Below the pieces are notes generated by a model, which made no database searches, was not told the origin of the DNA, and saw nothing but the letters and a program-made list of their open reading frames with translations. 64,000 nucleotides of DNA from Candidatus Heimdallarchaeota archaeon (GTDB lineage: Archaea > Asgardarchaeota > Heimdallarchaeia > Heimdallarchaeales > Heimdallarchaeaceae): NCBI GenBank assembly GCA_019057815.1, contig JAHLWR010000001.1:86001-150000 (forward strand), read 5' to 3'. Position 1 is the stretch's first letter. Each line of letters opens with the position of its first letter. Below are positions 51,457 to 61,035 of the stretch, piece by piece. Both the position numbers and the translations under genes were made by a program.

Positions 51457-52995
51457 ATGTACAGACAAGCAATCTATGATGAACCACTGATTTATGATTT
51501 GGGCAAAAAAGGAAGAAGAGCCCATTTACCTCTAAAAACAGATGTTTCACCCATAGATATTAACATTCCAGAGAGCATGAAAAGAAAAGAAGCACCAGAA
51601 CTCCCCGAACTACACGAAGGAGAAGTTATGAGACATTACCTTCATCTCGCTCAAATGAATTACTGTGTTGACTCGGGTATCTACCCTCTTGGTTCTTGCA
51701 CAATGAAATATAATCCAAAAATCAACGAAGCACTAGCTAGAGCGGAAGGGTTAGCTTATACTCATCCATATCAACCTGTAGAGACAATTCAAGGGACACT
51801 AGAAATGATGTATGAGTTACAAAAGGCTCTCACTGAATTAGCAGGATTACCATATTGTTCACTTCAACCTCCGGCTGGAGCAGCTGGTGAATATACTGGA
51901 TTGGGCTTGATTAGAGCTTATCATCAAGACAAAGGAGATTTTGACAGAGATGAAATTGTAACTCCAGATTCAAGTCACGGAACGAATCCAGCAAGTACTG
52001 TGATGAACGGCTACAAGATTATAGAAATCAAATCAAATGAAAATGGTCAAGTTGATCTTGATGCTCTTCGTGCAGCAGTTTCGGAAAAGACAGCTGGATT
52101 TATGATTACAAATCCAAACACACTTGGGATTTTTGAATCTGATATTTGTGAAATTGCTGAAATAGTTCACGAATCTGGTGGTTTACTCTATTATGACGGT
52201 GCTAACTTCAACGCAATTATTGGAATAATCAGACCAGGTGAAATGGGATTTGATGTTTTGCATTATAACTTACACAAAACATTCTCAACTCCACATGGTG
52301 GTGGTGGTCCCGGAGCAGGTCCAGTTTGTTGTTCCGAGAGGTTAAAAGAGTTCTTACCTGTACCAACAGTCGAGTATGAAGAAGAAAAAGACTTCTATTA
52401 TTTAAACTACGATTTACCAAAAACTATTGGTAAAGTTCATGGTTACTATGGCAATACTGGTATCGCACTTCGAGGTTATGCATATATTTGTGCTCTTGGT
52501 GCTAAAGGGTTAATCCATACTTCTGAACAAGCAGTATTAGTTGCTAATTATGTCATGAGAAAAGTCGAAGCTATCGATGGTTTAAGACTTAGATTCAACA
52601 GAAATCTTCCAAGAAAACACGAGTGTGTTATTGACGCATCACCACTAAAACACCAAATTGGTGTTGGGGCTATGGACATAGCTAAAATGTTGATCAGCAG
52701 AGGAAAACATGCTCCAACCGTGCTATTTCCACTTATTGTACATGAGGCTTTAATGATTGAACCGACAGAAAATGAAAATAAAGAAAGTATAGATCAGTTT
52801 GTTCAAGTCCTTAAAGAAGAAATCGATAAAGCACGAGACAACCCCGATTATGCACATGATGCGCCTTACTGGACATCTGTTGGTAGAGTAGATGATTCTT
52901 GGGCTGTTAAGAATTTAATCCTAAGCTATAAGATGATCAAAAATCTTAAAACTAAAGGAGAATGGCCACCAAAATGGCCAGAAGACCATCACTAA
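51457..52995 (+). CDS. gcvPB: Glycine dehydrogenase (decarboxylating) subunit 2
   Basis: A 512-aa C-terminal half of the two-subunit P protein, carrying the PLP site. Visible are CVDSGIYPLGSCTMKYNPKI (about 67-86), LQPPAGAAGEYTGL, TPDSSHGTNPAS (about 168-179), and the PLP lysine region DVLHYNLHKTFSTPHGGGGP (about 261-280). Of three in-frame ATGs, that at 51457 (MYRQAIYDEP) has GGAGG eight bases upstream and follows the gcvPA stop by two bases. It is last in the operon; a long T-rich run from 52998 to 53025 is a likely terminator. Length agrees with the archaeal/Thermotoga type. Confidence 0.96.
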   Translation: MYRQAIYDEPLIYDLGKKGRRAHLPLKTDVSPIDINIPESMKRKEAPELPELHEGEVMRHYLHLAQMNYCVDSGIYPLGSCTMKYNPKINEALARAEGLAYTHPYQPVETIQGTLEMMYELQKALTELAGLPYCSLQPPAGAAGEYTGLGLIRAYHQDKGDFDRDEIVTPDSSHGTNPASTVMNGYKIIEIKSNENGQVDLDALRAAVSEKTAGFMITNPNTLGIFESDICEIAEIVHESGGLLYYDGANFNAIIGIIRPGEMGFDVLHYNLHKTFSTPHGGGGPGAGPVCCSERLKEFLPVPTVEYEEEKDFYYLNYDLPKTIGKVHGYYGNTGIALRGYAYICALGAKGLIHTSEQAVLVANYVMRKVEAIDGLRLRFNRNLPRKHECVIDASPLKHQIGVGAMDIAKMLISRGKHAPTVLFPLIVHEALMIEPTENENKESIDQFVQVLKEEIDKARDNPDYAHDAPYWTSVGRVDDSWAVKNLILSYKMIKNLKTKGEWPPKWPEDHH

Positions 52996-53075
52996 ACTCT
53001 TTTTTCTTTTCTTTTATTTTTTATTAACTTGTTTGATAAAAAGAGGGGATATTGTACATGCCACGGTTCTATTAA

Positions 53076-53555
53076 TTACTTCTTCTTGCCTTTTTGAAAA
53101 TCAACGGGTGGATTAATGAAGAATGCAGCTAATAAAATGAGTGACATCCCGATTATTTCTTTTAATGTAATATCATCGACAACTAGATTAGGCATAGCTT
53201 CGCGTATCGGTTCTATAACTTGAAAGAGAAAGAACACAACAAAGAATTGAAGCACATAATAGAGGGCAATACTAATTAAAGATCCTCTTAATATGTAACG
53301 AAAGACTTTTCTATCTTTTTCACTACGAACTTTACCCAGAAGATATTCTGAAATAAGCAAAGCTACTGCACTAAGAACTATAGCCGCAAATATCGGAAAA
53401 GCGATTAATAGAGGTAGAAAACCTTCTTTATTTAATTCTACAACCTCACTTAAGAAGTATATATGTGGTATTTGAGCGAAAACTGAAATCGAAAAAAGCG
53501 CAATAACGCTAGGTACTGCTGCTTCTTTACTCCATATTCTTATTTTTGTACTCAT
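53076..53555 (-). CDS. Four-helix membrane protein, function unknown
   Basis: A 159-aa protein with four hydrophobic segments (near residues 14-35, 46-68, 88-112 and 130-150), a basic loop between helices 2 and 3 (GKVRSEKDRKVFR) and a basic C-terminus KGKKK, which place both on the cytosolic side. No motif is recognised. It stands alone between gcvPB (convergent) and the thioredoxin-V4R gene. The 175-base gap upstream holds a 15-base direct repeat (AATAAGAATGAATAA type, about 53667-53695) and nothing else clear. Confidence 0.78.
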   Translation of the reverse strand: MSTKIRIWSKEAAVPSVIALFSISVFAQIPHIYFLSEVVELNKEGFLPLLIAFPIFAAIVLSAVALLISEYLLGKVRSEKDRKVFRYILRGSLISIALYYVLQFFVVFFLFQVIEPIREAMPNLVVDDITLKEIIGMSLILLAAFFINPPVDFQKGKKK

Positions 53556-53731
53556 ACTTATCGGCCTTTGGTGTTAACTCGCTTCTTGGAACATACAAAA
53601 ACGTTTTTTTATAACTTTTTTGATGATGTGTTTTTCTTTTAACATAAGCTGTTACAATTTTTGCATAAGAATGAATAAAATAAGAATGAATAAAAAATCA
53701 TTTAAAGTAACTAAATTACTCCAATTATTTC

Positions 53732-55303
53732 TTAGTCATCATTTTCATCCATAGAATAGCCTTTTTCAATTCTAAATTCGCAGAAATTGTGCCCAGTCCC
53801 ATGACATTTTGTTTCTGTTACAATTGGAGGGTCTTTTAATATTAATGCCAATCGTCCTGCAATGTAACCAGCTTGGAAATCACATAGTGTTTCATTTAGA
53901 TTTGTTTCTGTGAGATTTGCACCAGAAGCATAAGCGCATTCATGAATTCTTATAAACATCTCGTCCTCATCTTCACCATCTACTATTTCCACAAATGAGT
54001 ACCCTCTTGTCAAATAATTAGTAGGATGAGTAAGATATTTGTAAAGAATTTCAGTAGCTTTTTTCAAAGAACCAACAGGCAAATTTTCATTTACAACCAA
54101 ATCATAGACAATATTCTTGGCTGGACCAATGACACCAAGTTCTCTACCAGCAGAATACAATAAAGCACCGCAGAATTTATCTCTAAATTTCAGACTCATT
54201 ATTTGCTGTTGAAGTAAACTAATATGCACGAATTCTTTCCCACCAGGTCGCAAAACATTTTTCATTAGTAGAGAATTGTAACCATGTTGAGTAGTTTCAT
54301 GTATAAACTCATAGAATAATTGCCTTCGAGCTTCTTCTTTTGTAAGATCTCCTAGAAATATTATCTTCTTCTCATCTTCTTTCAACTCATGTATTTTATA
54401 TGGTGCCTTACCAGGCTCTTTTCCTGGAAACACTTCAATATCAAATTCACAGTATGTATCACCTAATCCTTTACATTTTGTTTCAACAACAGTAGTTGCT
54501 GAACCTATCATTGCTTCGATAGTTCCAGCAATTTCACCGGCTGTAAAATGACATAAAGTTTCTCCAATATCAATAGCACCTGCACTATTAACTAGATCTA
54601 TGATACGTAGAGTGGCATTATATCCATCAATGTTTGCAATATCACAATGAGTTGCTTGGTAAAGAGGAACAATATCGTTATCAGTATACAGTTTAGCTAA
54701 AGCAATTAGTGCTTCTTGAAAGCGTTCCTCAGGAGTAACAGCACCAACTTTGGGATTTAAAACTGTGAGATAATAGGGTGAAGCTCCATAAATTCCTAAC
54801 TCTCGACCGCTCTGATAAAGAAGTTGGGGTATCAGTGGGTCTAGAGCCAATAAGGACATCATCACTTGCTGATAAACACTAATATGAGTATAATCCCCAA
54901 TGTTTTTACGAACTAATTCCTGAGAAATTATACTACTAATTGTATTTGTAGTAAGGATTACCATGCTTTCTTTACGTAATGTATCACGCTCTCGATTAAT
55001 AATATTGGGCAATATTTGCGACCAAAGTTTTTCACGAATTACATCTTCAGTTATCATACCTTGGGCAATTATTTCCTCATTCATCATTACAACTGGAACA
55101 GACAAAATATTGTACTTATTGGCTATTTCAAGATCTTCGTCAACGTAAATTTTACTTACATGAATCATATCTTGCATGGATGTTCCTGCAACTTGTTCGA
55201 TAACACGCTCGACCTCTGGACACCAAGTACAAGAATGAGAAGTGAAGAATAACAAACGTATTTTCTCGGTTAGGTCTTGTGTTGGTTCATCAAATGAATC
55301 CAT
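53732..55303 (-). CDS. Thioredoxin-fold + two V4R-domain protein
   Basis: A 523-aa protein with three parts. Residues about 15-95 are a thioredoxin fold with a CTWC active site (CTWCPEVERV, about 26-35) and a cis-Pro in SVPVVMMN. Residues about 130-300 and 335-510 are two V4R (4-vinyl-reductase) domains, each ending in the same pattern: E-LC-F-AG-IAG, then ETKC-G-G---CEF-IE (first: TLCHFTAGEIAG; second: TLCDFQAGYIAG). V4R domains bind small hydrophobic ligands or metal through the Cys residues and occur in BchJ, XylR-type sensors and archaeal regulators. Joining to a thioredoxin suggests a redox sensor or ligand-dependent thiol switch in the cytosol. Substrate unknown. The gene is monocistronic. 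Confidence 0.87.
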   Translation of the reverse strand: MDSFDEPTQDLTEKIRLLFFTSHSCTWCPEVERVIEQVAGTSMQDMIHVSKIYVDEDLEIANKYNILSVPVVMMNEEIIAQGMITEDVIREKLWSQILPNIINRERDTLRKESMVILTTNTISSIISQELVRKNIGDYTHISVYQQVMMSLLALDPLIPQLLYQSGRELGIYGASPYYLTVLNPKVGAVTPEERFQEALIALAKLYTDNDIVPLYQATHCDIANIDGYNATLRIIDLVNSAGAIDIGETLCHFTAGEIAGTIEAMIGSATTVVETKCKGLGDTYCEFDIEVFPGKEPGKAPYKIHELKEDEKKIIFLGDLTKEEARRQLFYEFIHETTQHGYNSLLMKNVLRPGGKEFVHISLLQQQIMSLKFRDKFCGALLYSAGRELGVIGPAKNIVYDLVVNENLPVGSLKKATEILYKYLTHPTNYLTRGYSFVEIVDGEDEDEMFIRIHECAYASGANLTETNLNETLCDFQAGYIAGRLALILKDPPIVTETKCHGTGHNFCEFRIEKGYSMDENDD

Positions 55304-55436
55304 TTCTATCCCTACAATGATTTAACGATTCATATTCTTCCTAAAAACCTTTTCATAACTTGATTTGAAATGTATTTTCTTAATTGAAATTAAGTTAAGT
55401 AAATAGTTATTAAACGGAGAAATACTCCATTTTCTC

Positions 55437-55733
55437 TTATTCTACTTTTTCACCACATTTACGGCAAAATTCATCTTGTTTTTCAACTTTCTTCCCGCAT
55501 TTTGGACAGTGATGAATAATCTTATCTTGTTTTTTACGTCTTCGTTCTATCACTATTTGTGCTATTGCGAATAGAGTAAGCACACAACCTACTGAAGCTA
55601 GAATAATGTACAACACTTGTGGATCTCGAACATCAATAATTCCGTAAAGACCATAGACTAATGCAGCTAAACCAAGTACTAGTTCTGTTATTATCCAAGT
55701 AATTTTATCAAATTTTGATCTTTTCTTAGTCAT
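55437..55733 (-). CDS. Two-helix membrane protein with C-terminal zinc ribbon
   Basis: A 98-aa protein with two membrane helices (near residues 12-30 and 40-62), then a basic stretch ERRRKKQDK and a zinc ribbon (CPKCGKKVEKQDEFCRKCGE, about 75-94) with C-x2-C spacing twice. Such 'zinc-ribbon plus TM' proteins are common and mostly uncharacterised in archaea. It diverges from the thermosome gene. A similar design, with the ribbon also at the C-terminus, occurs at 57687 on the other side of the thermosome. Confidence 0.83.
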   Translation of the reverse strand: MTKKRSKFDKITWIITELVLGLAALVYGLYGIIDVRDPQVLYIILASVGCVLTLFAIAQIVIERRRKKQDKIIHHCPKCGKKVEKQDEFCRKCGEKVE

Positions 55734-55856
55734 GCTCGAATGATAAATAAGATTGAGGAATAAAAACTTTTCTTGATGCTTGAAGCTATTTTACCGGTTC
55801 AAAATAGCTTTATGAAGAACTTAGAAGCAATTCAGTCGAAAATAAGAAAAATCGTA

Positions 55857-55870
55857 AGTTTTATATATCG
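55857..55870 (+). promoter_or_regulatory. Thermosome promoter (BRE/TATA)
   Basis: GTTTTATATATCG with a purine-rich CGTAA just before it forms a good archaeal BRE/TATA element, centred about 52 bases upstream of the ATG at 55917. Initiation near 55890 would give a leader of about 28 bases with a TTAAGGGATT ribosome site. Heat-inducible control is usual for this gene, but no specific operator is recognised. Confidence 0.6.
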
Positions 55871-55916
55871 AGCTTTGGCAGAATGAACTATAAATCAATT
55901 ATTTAAGGGATTAAAA

Positions 55917-57590
55917 ATGATAGGTCAAGGGCAAATACCAGTTCTGATTTTAAAAGAAGGTACACAACGTAGTAAAGGAAAAGATGCGCAAAAGAACAAT
56001 ATTATGGCAGCAAGTATTGTAGCGGAAACAATAAAATCAACTCTAGGACCGAAAGGAATGGATAAGATGTTGGTAGATGGTTTGGGAGATATATTGATAA
56101 GCAATGACGGTGCTACAATTCTCGATGAGATTGATGTTCAACATCCAGCCGCCAAAATGATTGTTCAAGTAGCTAAAGCTCAAGATCAAGAAACGGGCGA
56201 TGGTACCACTTCCAGCGTTATTATTGCTGGTGAACTTCTCAAACTTGGTGGTGATCTTATTGATAAGAAGATTCATCCTTCTCTAATTGTTGAAGGTTAC
56301 AAAGCTGCAGCTAAAAAAGCTCAAGAAATTATTGTTGAATTATCTCAAAAGCTTGAACCATTTAGCGAAGAAAACAATCTTTTATTTAAAATCGCTGTTA
56401 CCGCACTCCATAGTAAAGCAGTTCATTCAGCTAAGGAACATATAGCATCTATCGCAGTTAAGTCTGTAGAGAATGTTTCAGACATTGAAGATGGAAACTA
56501 TACAGTCGATCTTGATAACATTAAAATCCTTCAAAAACAAGGTAAAAGTCTTGCTGATTCTGAGCTTATTGAAGGAGTTATTGTTGATAAGGAAGTTGCT
56601 CATTCAGGAATGCCAAAGAGAGTTAAAGATGCTAAAATTTTGCTTCTAAACCAAAATATTGAGGTTAGCAAAGGTGAATTTGATAAAGAAATTCGTATTT
56701 CTGACCCACTCGCAATGCAATCATTCCTTGATAATGAAGAAAATATGCTAAGAGAAATGGTTGAAAAAGTCGTAGCATTGGGAGCAAACGTAGTTGTCTG
56801 CCAGAAAGGTATTGATGATATGGCACAATATTTCATGTCTAAAGAAAAAATACTCGCTGTTCGTCGAGTTAAGAAATCAGATATGGAAAAGATCGCCAGA
56901 GCTACAGGTGGTAAAATCATTACAAGTTTAAATGATGCAACAAAAGAAGAATTAGGATATGCTGGGATTGTTGAGGAGAAAAAGATTGGTGATGACGAAC
57001 ATGTCTTCATTAAAGAATGTAAGAATCCTAAAGCAGTCTCCATCATTCTATATGGTGCTAGCAAATATGTAACTGATGAAGCTGAAAGAGCACTACATGA
57101 TGCGTTATGCGTTGTTAGAAATGTTGTTGAGGATAAGACCTATTTACCTGGTGGTGGAGCAATTTTTACAGAACTTGCTTTGAGAATAGGTGACTATTCA
57201 GAGACATTCAAAGACAAAAAACAATTAGCAGTCAAAGCATTTGCTGATGCATTAGAAATCATTCCTTCTACCATAGCTGAAAATGGAGGTATTGATCCAC
57301 TTGATATTATTAACAAACTTAAAGCAGCTCACGCTGAAGGTAAAATCTCAGCTGCACTCAACATTTTCAAACAGGATGTAATCGTTGATGCTTTTGAAGA
57401 TGGAATTCTTGAACCTGCAAGAGTTCTTACTCAAGCTATTAAATCTGCTTCTGAGTCAGCAGTACTAATTCTTCGTATTGATGATGTCATAGTTTCAAAA
57501 TCTGAAAAACCAGCCATGCCCCCAGGTGGAATGCCAGGTGGAATGGGCGGTATGCCAGGTGGAATGGGCGGTATGCCCGGAATGATGTAA
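55917..57590 (+). CDS. Thermosome subunit (group II chaperonin)
   Basis: A 557-aa ATP-dependent cytosolic chaperonin subunit. Visible are the ATP site [13 protein letters not shown] (about 42-54), [13 protein letters not shown] (about 57-69), the nucleotide motif GDGTTS (about 98-103), [20 protein letters not shown] (about 402-421) and the Gly-Met-rich C-terminal tail with GGMPGGM repeats, which projects into the cavity. It is very similar in plan to archaeal thermosome and eukaryotic CCT. It is a single copy in this window; paralogous subunits may exist elsewhere. A T-rich tract follows the stop. Confidence 0.97.
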   Translation: MIGQGQIPVLILKEGTQRSKGKDAQKNNIMAASIVAETIKSTLGPKGMDKMLVDGLGDILISNDGATILDEIDVQHPAAKMIVQVAKAQDQETGDGTTSSVIIAGELLKLGGDLIDKKIHPSLIVEGYKAAAKKAQEIIVELSQKLEPFSEENNLLFKIAVTALHSKAVHSAKEHIASIAVKSVENVSDIEDGNYTVDLDNIKILQKQGKSLADSELIEGVIVDKEVAHSGMPKRVKDAKILLLNQNIEVSKGEFDKEIRISDPLAMQSFLDNEENMLREMVEKVVALGANVVVCQKGIDDMAQYFMSKEKILAVRRVKKSDMEKIARATGGKIITSLNDATKEELGYAGIVEEKKIGDDEHVFIKECKNPKAVSIILYGASKYVTDEAERALHDALCVVRNVVEDKTYLPGGGAIFTELALRIGDYSETFKDKKQLAVKAFADALEIIPSTIAENGGIDPLDIINKLKAAHAEGKISAALNIFKQDVIVDAFEDGILEPARVLTQAIKSASESAVLILRIDDVIVSKSEKPAMPPGGMPGGMGGMPGGMGGMPGMM

Positions 57591-57636
57591 TTTTTTCTTT
57601 TTTCCCTTTTCTTTTCTTATTTTTACAACTTAATCT
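57591..57636 (+). terminator. T-rich terminator of the thermosome gene
   Basis: Immediately after the TAA come several runs of T (ATTTTTTCTTTTTTCCC and on to TTATTTTTAC), the usual archaeal intrinsic termination signal. No stem is needed or seen. Confidence 0.55.
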
Positions 57637-57686
57637 AAATCACTAGCTGGAGAAAGGTCATAAGTGTCTAAGCTGTATTATGTTAT

Positions 57687-58127
57687 ATGACTACTATTGA
57701 TTCACTGAAATCACAATATTCATCAAAAAGAAAAAAGCTTTTCTTTACATTCATACTAATTGTTATATCAATCGTTATTCTATTAATCCTTAAAGAAACC
57801 AGTATTGTTGAGTGGTGGCAAATAGGAATCATAATAATGTCTCTTATACTTATTTTTGGTAGTCAAGCAACAAATTATATTTCAACTGAACAAAACTATA
57901 GAAATGCCCTTTATACTTCCAACAAAATGCTGAAAAAAGATTCCGCTTTAGATTATACCGTTTCGTCTTATTTGATGTCAAAACAAGAAAATGAAGCTCA
58001 AACCAAGAATAAAACCGAAAAAAACGAAATAAAATCCGTTTCATTCTGCATTAGTTGTGGTAGAAAGTTCGCAAAGAAATATACATTTTGCCCCTCATGT
58101 GGTAGTTGCAAAATTACATCTTACTAA
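57687..58127 (+). CDS. Two-helix membrane protein with C-terminal zinc ribbon
   Basis: A 146-aa protein with two hydrophobic segments (near residues 19-38 and 44-63), a Lys/Glu-rich linker and a C-terminal zinc ribbon (CISCGRKFAKKYTFCPSCGS, about 121-140; C-x2-C twice). The linker suggests a flexible tether between membrane and ribbon. It resembles in plan the protein at 55437, on the other side of the thermosome, but not closely in sequence. No function is known. It precedes the prenyltransferase gene by 55 bases on the same strand. Confidence 0.82.
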   Translation: MTTIDSLKSQYSSKRKKLFFTFILIVISIVILLILKETSIVEWWQIGIIIMSLILIFGSQATNYISTEQNYRNALYTSNKMLKKDSALDYTVSSYLMSKQENEAQTKNKTEKNEIKSVSFCISCGRKFAKKYTFCPSCGSCKITSY

Positions 58128-58182
58128 AATGCAAGAATTATCAAACGAATGGTTTTAAAGAGATTTTTTTAAATATTATTTA

Positions 58183-59517
58183 ATGCATGGTTTAATAAAA
58201 AAAATTGTTTTTGATAACAATAAATTAAGAATTATTTCTTGTTGTCATAATAATCAAAATCTTCAAACGTGTGATTATGTATCTGATGGGATTAAATTAT
58301 ATGTAGCTGAAAATGAAAAATCTAGACTTGTTCAACAAATTCTTTTCAATCCAAAAACGCTTGTCTCTATAGGAGCTAATGATGATATTATTAACATTAG
58401 AGCGTATGCTAGTATAGTTAAAAAAGATAAAATCAAAAGTGTAATTATAGAAGATTTATCAAAAAAAGAGGATATTTCGCTTAAAGCCAGCTCTAGTATT
58501 AAAATTTTAGAAATATTACCTACAGAGATATCTTATCCCAAAAATAATTGCTCACAAGTTTTTCCAGAGAATCAACCTTCTTTCTTAAAAGAACTATCAA
58601 GTACTTTCAAATCTAGCATCAAACTATGGTTAAAAGCCACAGCAGCACAATTTCTTGTTGCCTCTACATTACCAGTTATTTTTGGTTCTATATTTGCATT
58701 ATATTTCTCAGGAAGCTTTAACTGGTTATTTTTTATCCTAACATTAGTAGGAATCACGTGTATCCATGCAGGTACTAATTTAATTAATGACGCCTTTGAT
58801 GTAGAAACTGATTCCATTAATCGATATGTTACACCATTCTCAGGAGGAAGAGGGACAATTCAAGGTGGTCTTTTTTCTAGATCTAAGGTTTTCATTAGTG
58901 GAATAGTTTTCTTAATAATTGGTAGTGTAATTGGATTATACTTAAATTCCAGATTAGATAACAATATAATTTTGTATATTGGAATAGCTGGTGTAATCGT
59001 CGCTTTCTTTTATGTTATTGGACCAATAAAATTTGCTTATCGAGGAGTAGGAGAAATATTCTTGTTTATTGGCTTTGGACCATTGCTAGTTATAGGGTCA
59101 TTTTATGTTCAAACCTCAGATTTTTCATGGATATCATTTTATGTTTCTATTCCTGTTGGATTACTTGTGGTTTCTATTTTACATATCAATCAATTTCCAG
59201 ATTATGAAGCAGATAAAGAAGTTGGCAAAAATAATTGGGTAGTTTTAATGGGTAGAAGTGTTTCTAGATACGTCTATTTACTAATTATATTGGGGGTTTA
59301 CATCTCACTTGTCGTTTTGATTGTTAAAAGTGTTTTACCGCTATTGAGTCTTTTGACACTAATTGTGACACCATTAATAATTAAAGCAGTTATTATTCTA
59401 TTTAAATATTACAACAAACCATTCAGATTGATACCAGCATTAGCTCTTACAATTTTCCACATGATTTCCTTTATAATACTGCTCACAATCTCAGTTATTT
59501 TAGCATTTTATATCTGA
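58183..59517 (+). CDS. UbiA/MenA-type prenyltransferase with N-terminal soluble domain
   Basis: A 444-aa protein. Residues about 145-444 form a UbiA-type polyprenyltransferase with eight or nine membrane helices and both Asp-rich motifs: NDAFDVETDSINR (about 201-213, NDxxDxxxD) and DYEADKEVGK (about 340-349), closest to MenA-like (1,4-dihydroxy-2-naphthoate) enzymes. Residues 1-140 are an extra soluble domain: SDGIKLYVAENEKSRLVQQI followed by a NPKTLVSIG strand and IINIRAYASIV, a pattern reminiscent of FMN-binding split barrels (PNPOx/DUF447). Prenyltransferases of this kind make quinones or lipids. Fusion of such a domain is unusual; a separate start near residue 130 is not obvious. Confidence 0.87.
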   Translation: MHGLIKKIVFDNNKLRIISCCHNNQNLQTCDYVSDGIKLYVAENEKSRLVQQILFNPKTLVSIGANDDIINIRAYASIVKKDKIKSVIIEDLSKKEDISLKASSSIKILEILPTEISYPKNNCSQVFPENQPSFLKELSSTFKSSIKLWLKATAAQFLVASTLPVIFGSIFALYFSGSFNWLFFILTLVGITCIHAGTNLINDAFDVETDSINRYVTPFSGGRGTIQGGLFSRSKVFISGIVFLIIGSVIGLYLNSRLDNNIILYIGIAGVIVAFFYVIGPIKFAYRGVGEIFLFIGFGPLLVIGSFYVQTSDFSWISFYVSIPVGLLVVSILHINQFPDYEADKEVGKNNWVVLMGRSVSRYVYLLIILGVYISLVVLIVKSVLPLLSLLTLIVTPLIIKAVIILFKYYNKPFRLIPALALTIFHMISFIILLTISVILAFYI

Positions 59518-59547
59518 AAAAACGTATATTGGAAAAATTCCTTTAGT

Positions 59548-60831
59548 TTAGGTGGTATTTTTCACAATTTCTTTGTTTTTAACGACTAAGTTACCATTTT
59601 TAATAACATCACTTACGTGGTTTCGATCAAATTGGTAAACGAGAGAATCAATAGAAGGGACATCAAGAACGGTAATATCAGCATTCATCCCAAGATCTAG
59701 TGAACCAACTTCTTTTTCGATTTTCAGAGATTTAGCACCACCATAAGTAGCAGCTTTTAATGCTTCTTTTGGCAACATTTTCATCATAAAGCTACCTAGA
59801 GCTATTACTGTTTGCATATTTAGAACATAACAATTAGGATTGAAGTCAGTTGATAAAGCAACTGTAACTCCAGCATCTCTGAACATAGGGAAGTTTGCAT
59901 AATTATTAGACATTAATACAAAAGGAGTACCTGGCAATAAATTGGCAACAACATTTGCATCTGCCATTGCATTTGCTGAGATAGCTTCAGCTTTTAACAA
60001 GTGATCAGCTGAAACAGCTCCCATACTTGCTGCCATTATTGCAGCTCCAACATTTTCCATTTCATCAGCGTGAATACGTAAATCAAAACCATTTTCTTTA
60101 GCAGCTGTAAGAAAAGCTGTCGATTCCTCAATACTGAAAGCTCCATAATCTACCCATATGTCAACAAAATTAGCCATATCCAATCTTTTAATCTCTGGTA
60201 GGAGTTGTATCATAAGTTCTACATAATCCCAGTTATTTCCGGTGAAATCTTCCGGTTTTATATGACATCCCAAAAATGTGGGAATAATATCTATGGGATG
60301 TTTATTGTTTAATTCATTAGTTACTTTTAGTAATCTCATTTCTGATTCAGGAGTCAAACCATATCCAGTTTTAGCTTCGATTGTTGTTGTGCCATGCAAC
60401 AACATTTGATTTAACCTTTGTATTGCAAGTCTTGAAAGTTCTTCTTCTGAAGCATTACGTGTTTCTTTAACTGTATAGTTTATACCACCACCAGCTTTAG
60501 CTATTTCTAAATATGATTCGCCTTGAATTTTCATAGATAATTCATGTGATCGATTTCCTGCAAAAACAAGATGAGTATGAGAATCAACAAAACCAGAACA
60601 TACTATTTTTCTATCATTGCAATTAATTATATCATAATCACTCCTAGAATAGTCAGCAAAAATTCTTGTAGTTTCACCAATAGCTTCAATCTTTCCATCT
60701 TTTATTACAAGAGCGTCTGGCTTTTCATTAGCATAAACAGGTTCATATTTGTGAATTGGTCCTAGGAATAATTCTGCAATATCACAAATAATTATACCTT
60801 CTTTTTTGACATTCAGCATAAATCTCAACAT
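59548..60831 (-). CDS. hutI: Imidazolonepropionase
   Basis: A 427-aa amidohydrolase opening imidazolone-5-propionate to formiminoglutamate, third step of histidine breakdown. Metal-binding HTH is in VDSHTHLVFAGNRSHEL (about 80-96; split as VDSHTHLVFAG and NRSHEL). Further motifs are GGGINYTVKETRNASE, TTTIEAKTGYGL, the HADEM segment (about 258-262), SADHL (about 281-285), STDFNPN (about 330-336). Length and order equal the family. It is 204 bases downstream of hutH on the same strand and probably cotranscribed, though the 204-base gap also contains a GAGGT-preceded short frame on the other strand. Confidence 0.96.
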   Translation of the reverse strand: MLRFMLNVKKEGIIICDIAELFLGPIHKYEPVYANEKPDALVIKDGKIEAIGETTRIFADYSRSDYDIINCNDRKIVCSGFVDSHTHLVFAGNRSHELSMKIQGESYLEIAKAGGGINYTVKETRNASEEELSRLAIQRLNQMLLHGTTTIEAKTGYGLTPESEMRLLKVTNELNNKHPIDIIPTFLGCHIKPEDFTGNNWDYVELMIQLLPEIKRLDMANFVDIWVDYGAFSIEESTAFLTAAKENGFDLRIHADEMENVGAAIMAASMGAVSADHLLKAEAISANAMADANVVANLLPGTPFVLMSNNYANFPMFRDAGVTVALSTDFNPNCYVLNMQTVIALGSFMMKMLPKEALKAATYGGAKSLKIEKEVGSLDLGMNADITVLDVPSIDSLVYQFDRNHVSDVIKNGNLVVKNKEIVKNTT

Positions 60832-61035
60832 TTAGGCTAAAACATTGTTTTTAAAGTTTACTTCAATCATTGAAAATAAAAACTAGTTCCATTTTTCATT
60901 AATCGACATAATAGCTGGTACTAATATCGTTTGAATGATTAAAGTTAGTTATAGTTTATATTCTTGTCTAAAAAGAGGTAGAAGAAATGAGTAAATTCAA
61001 CACATTCCTATTCGATTTTATTACCTATACCAAAT

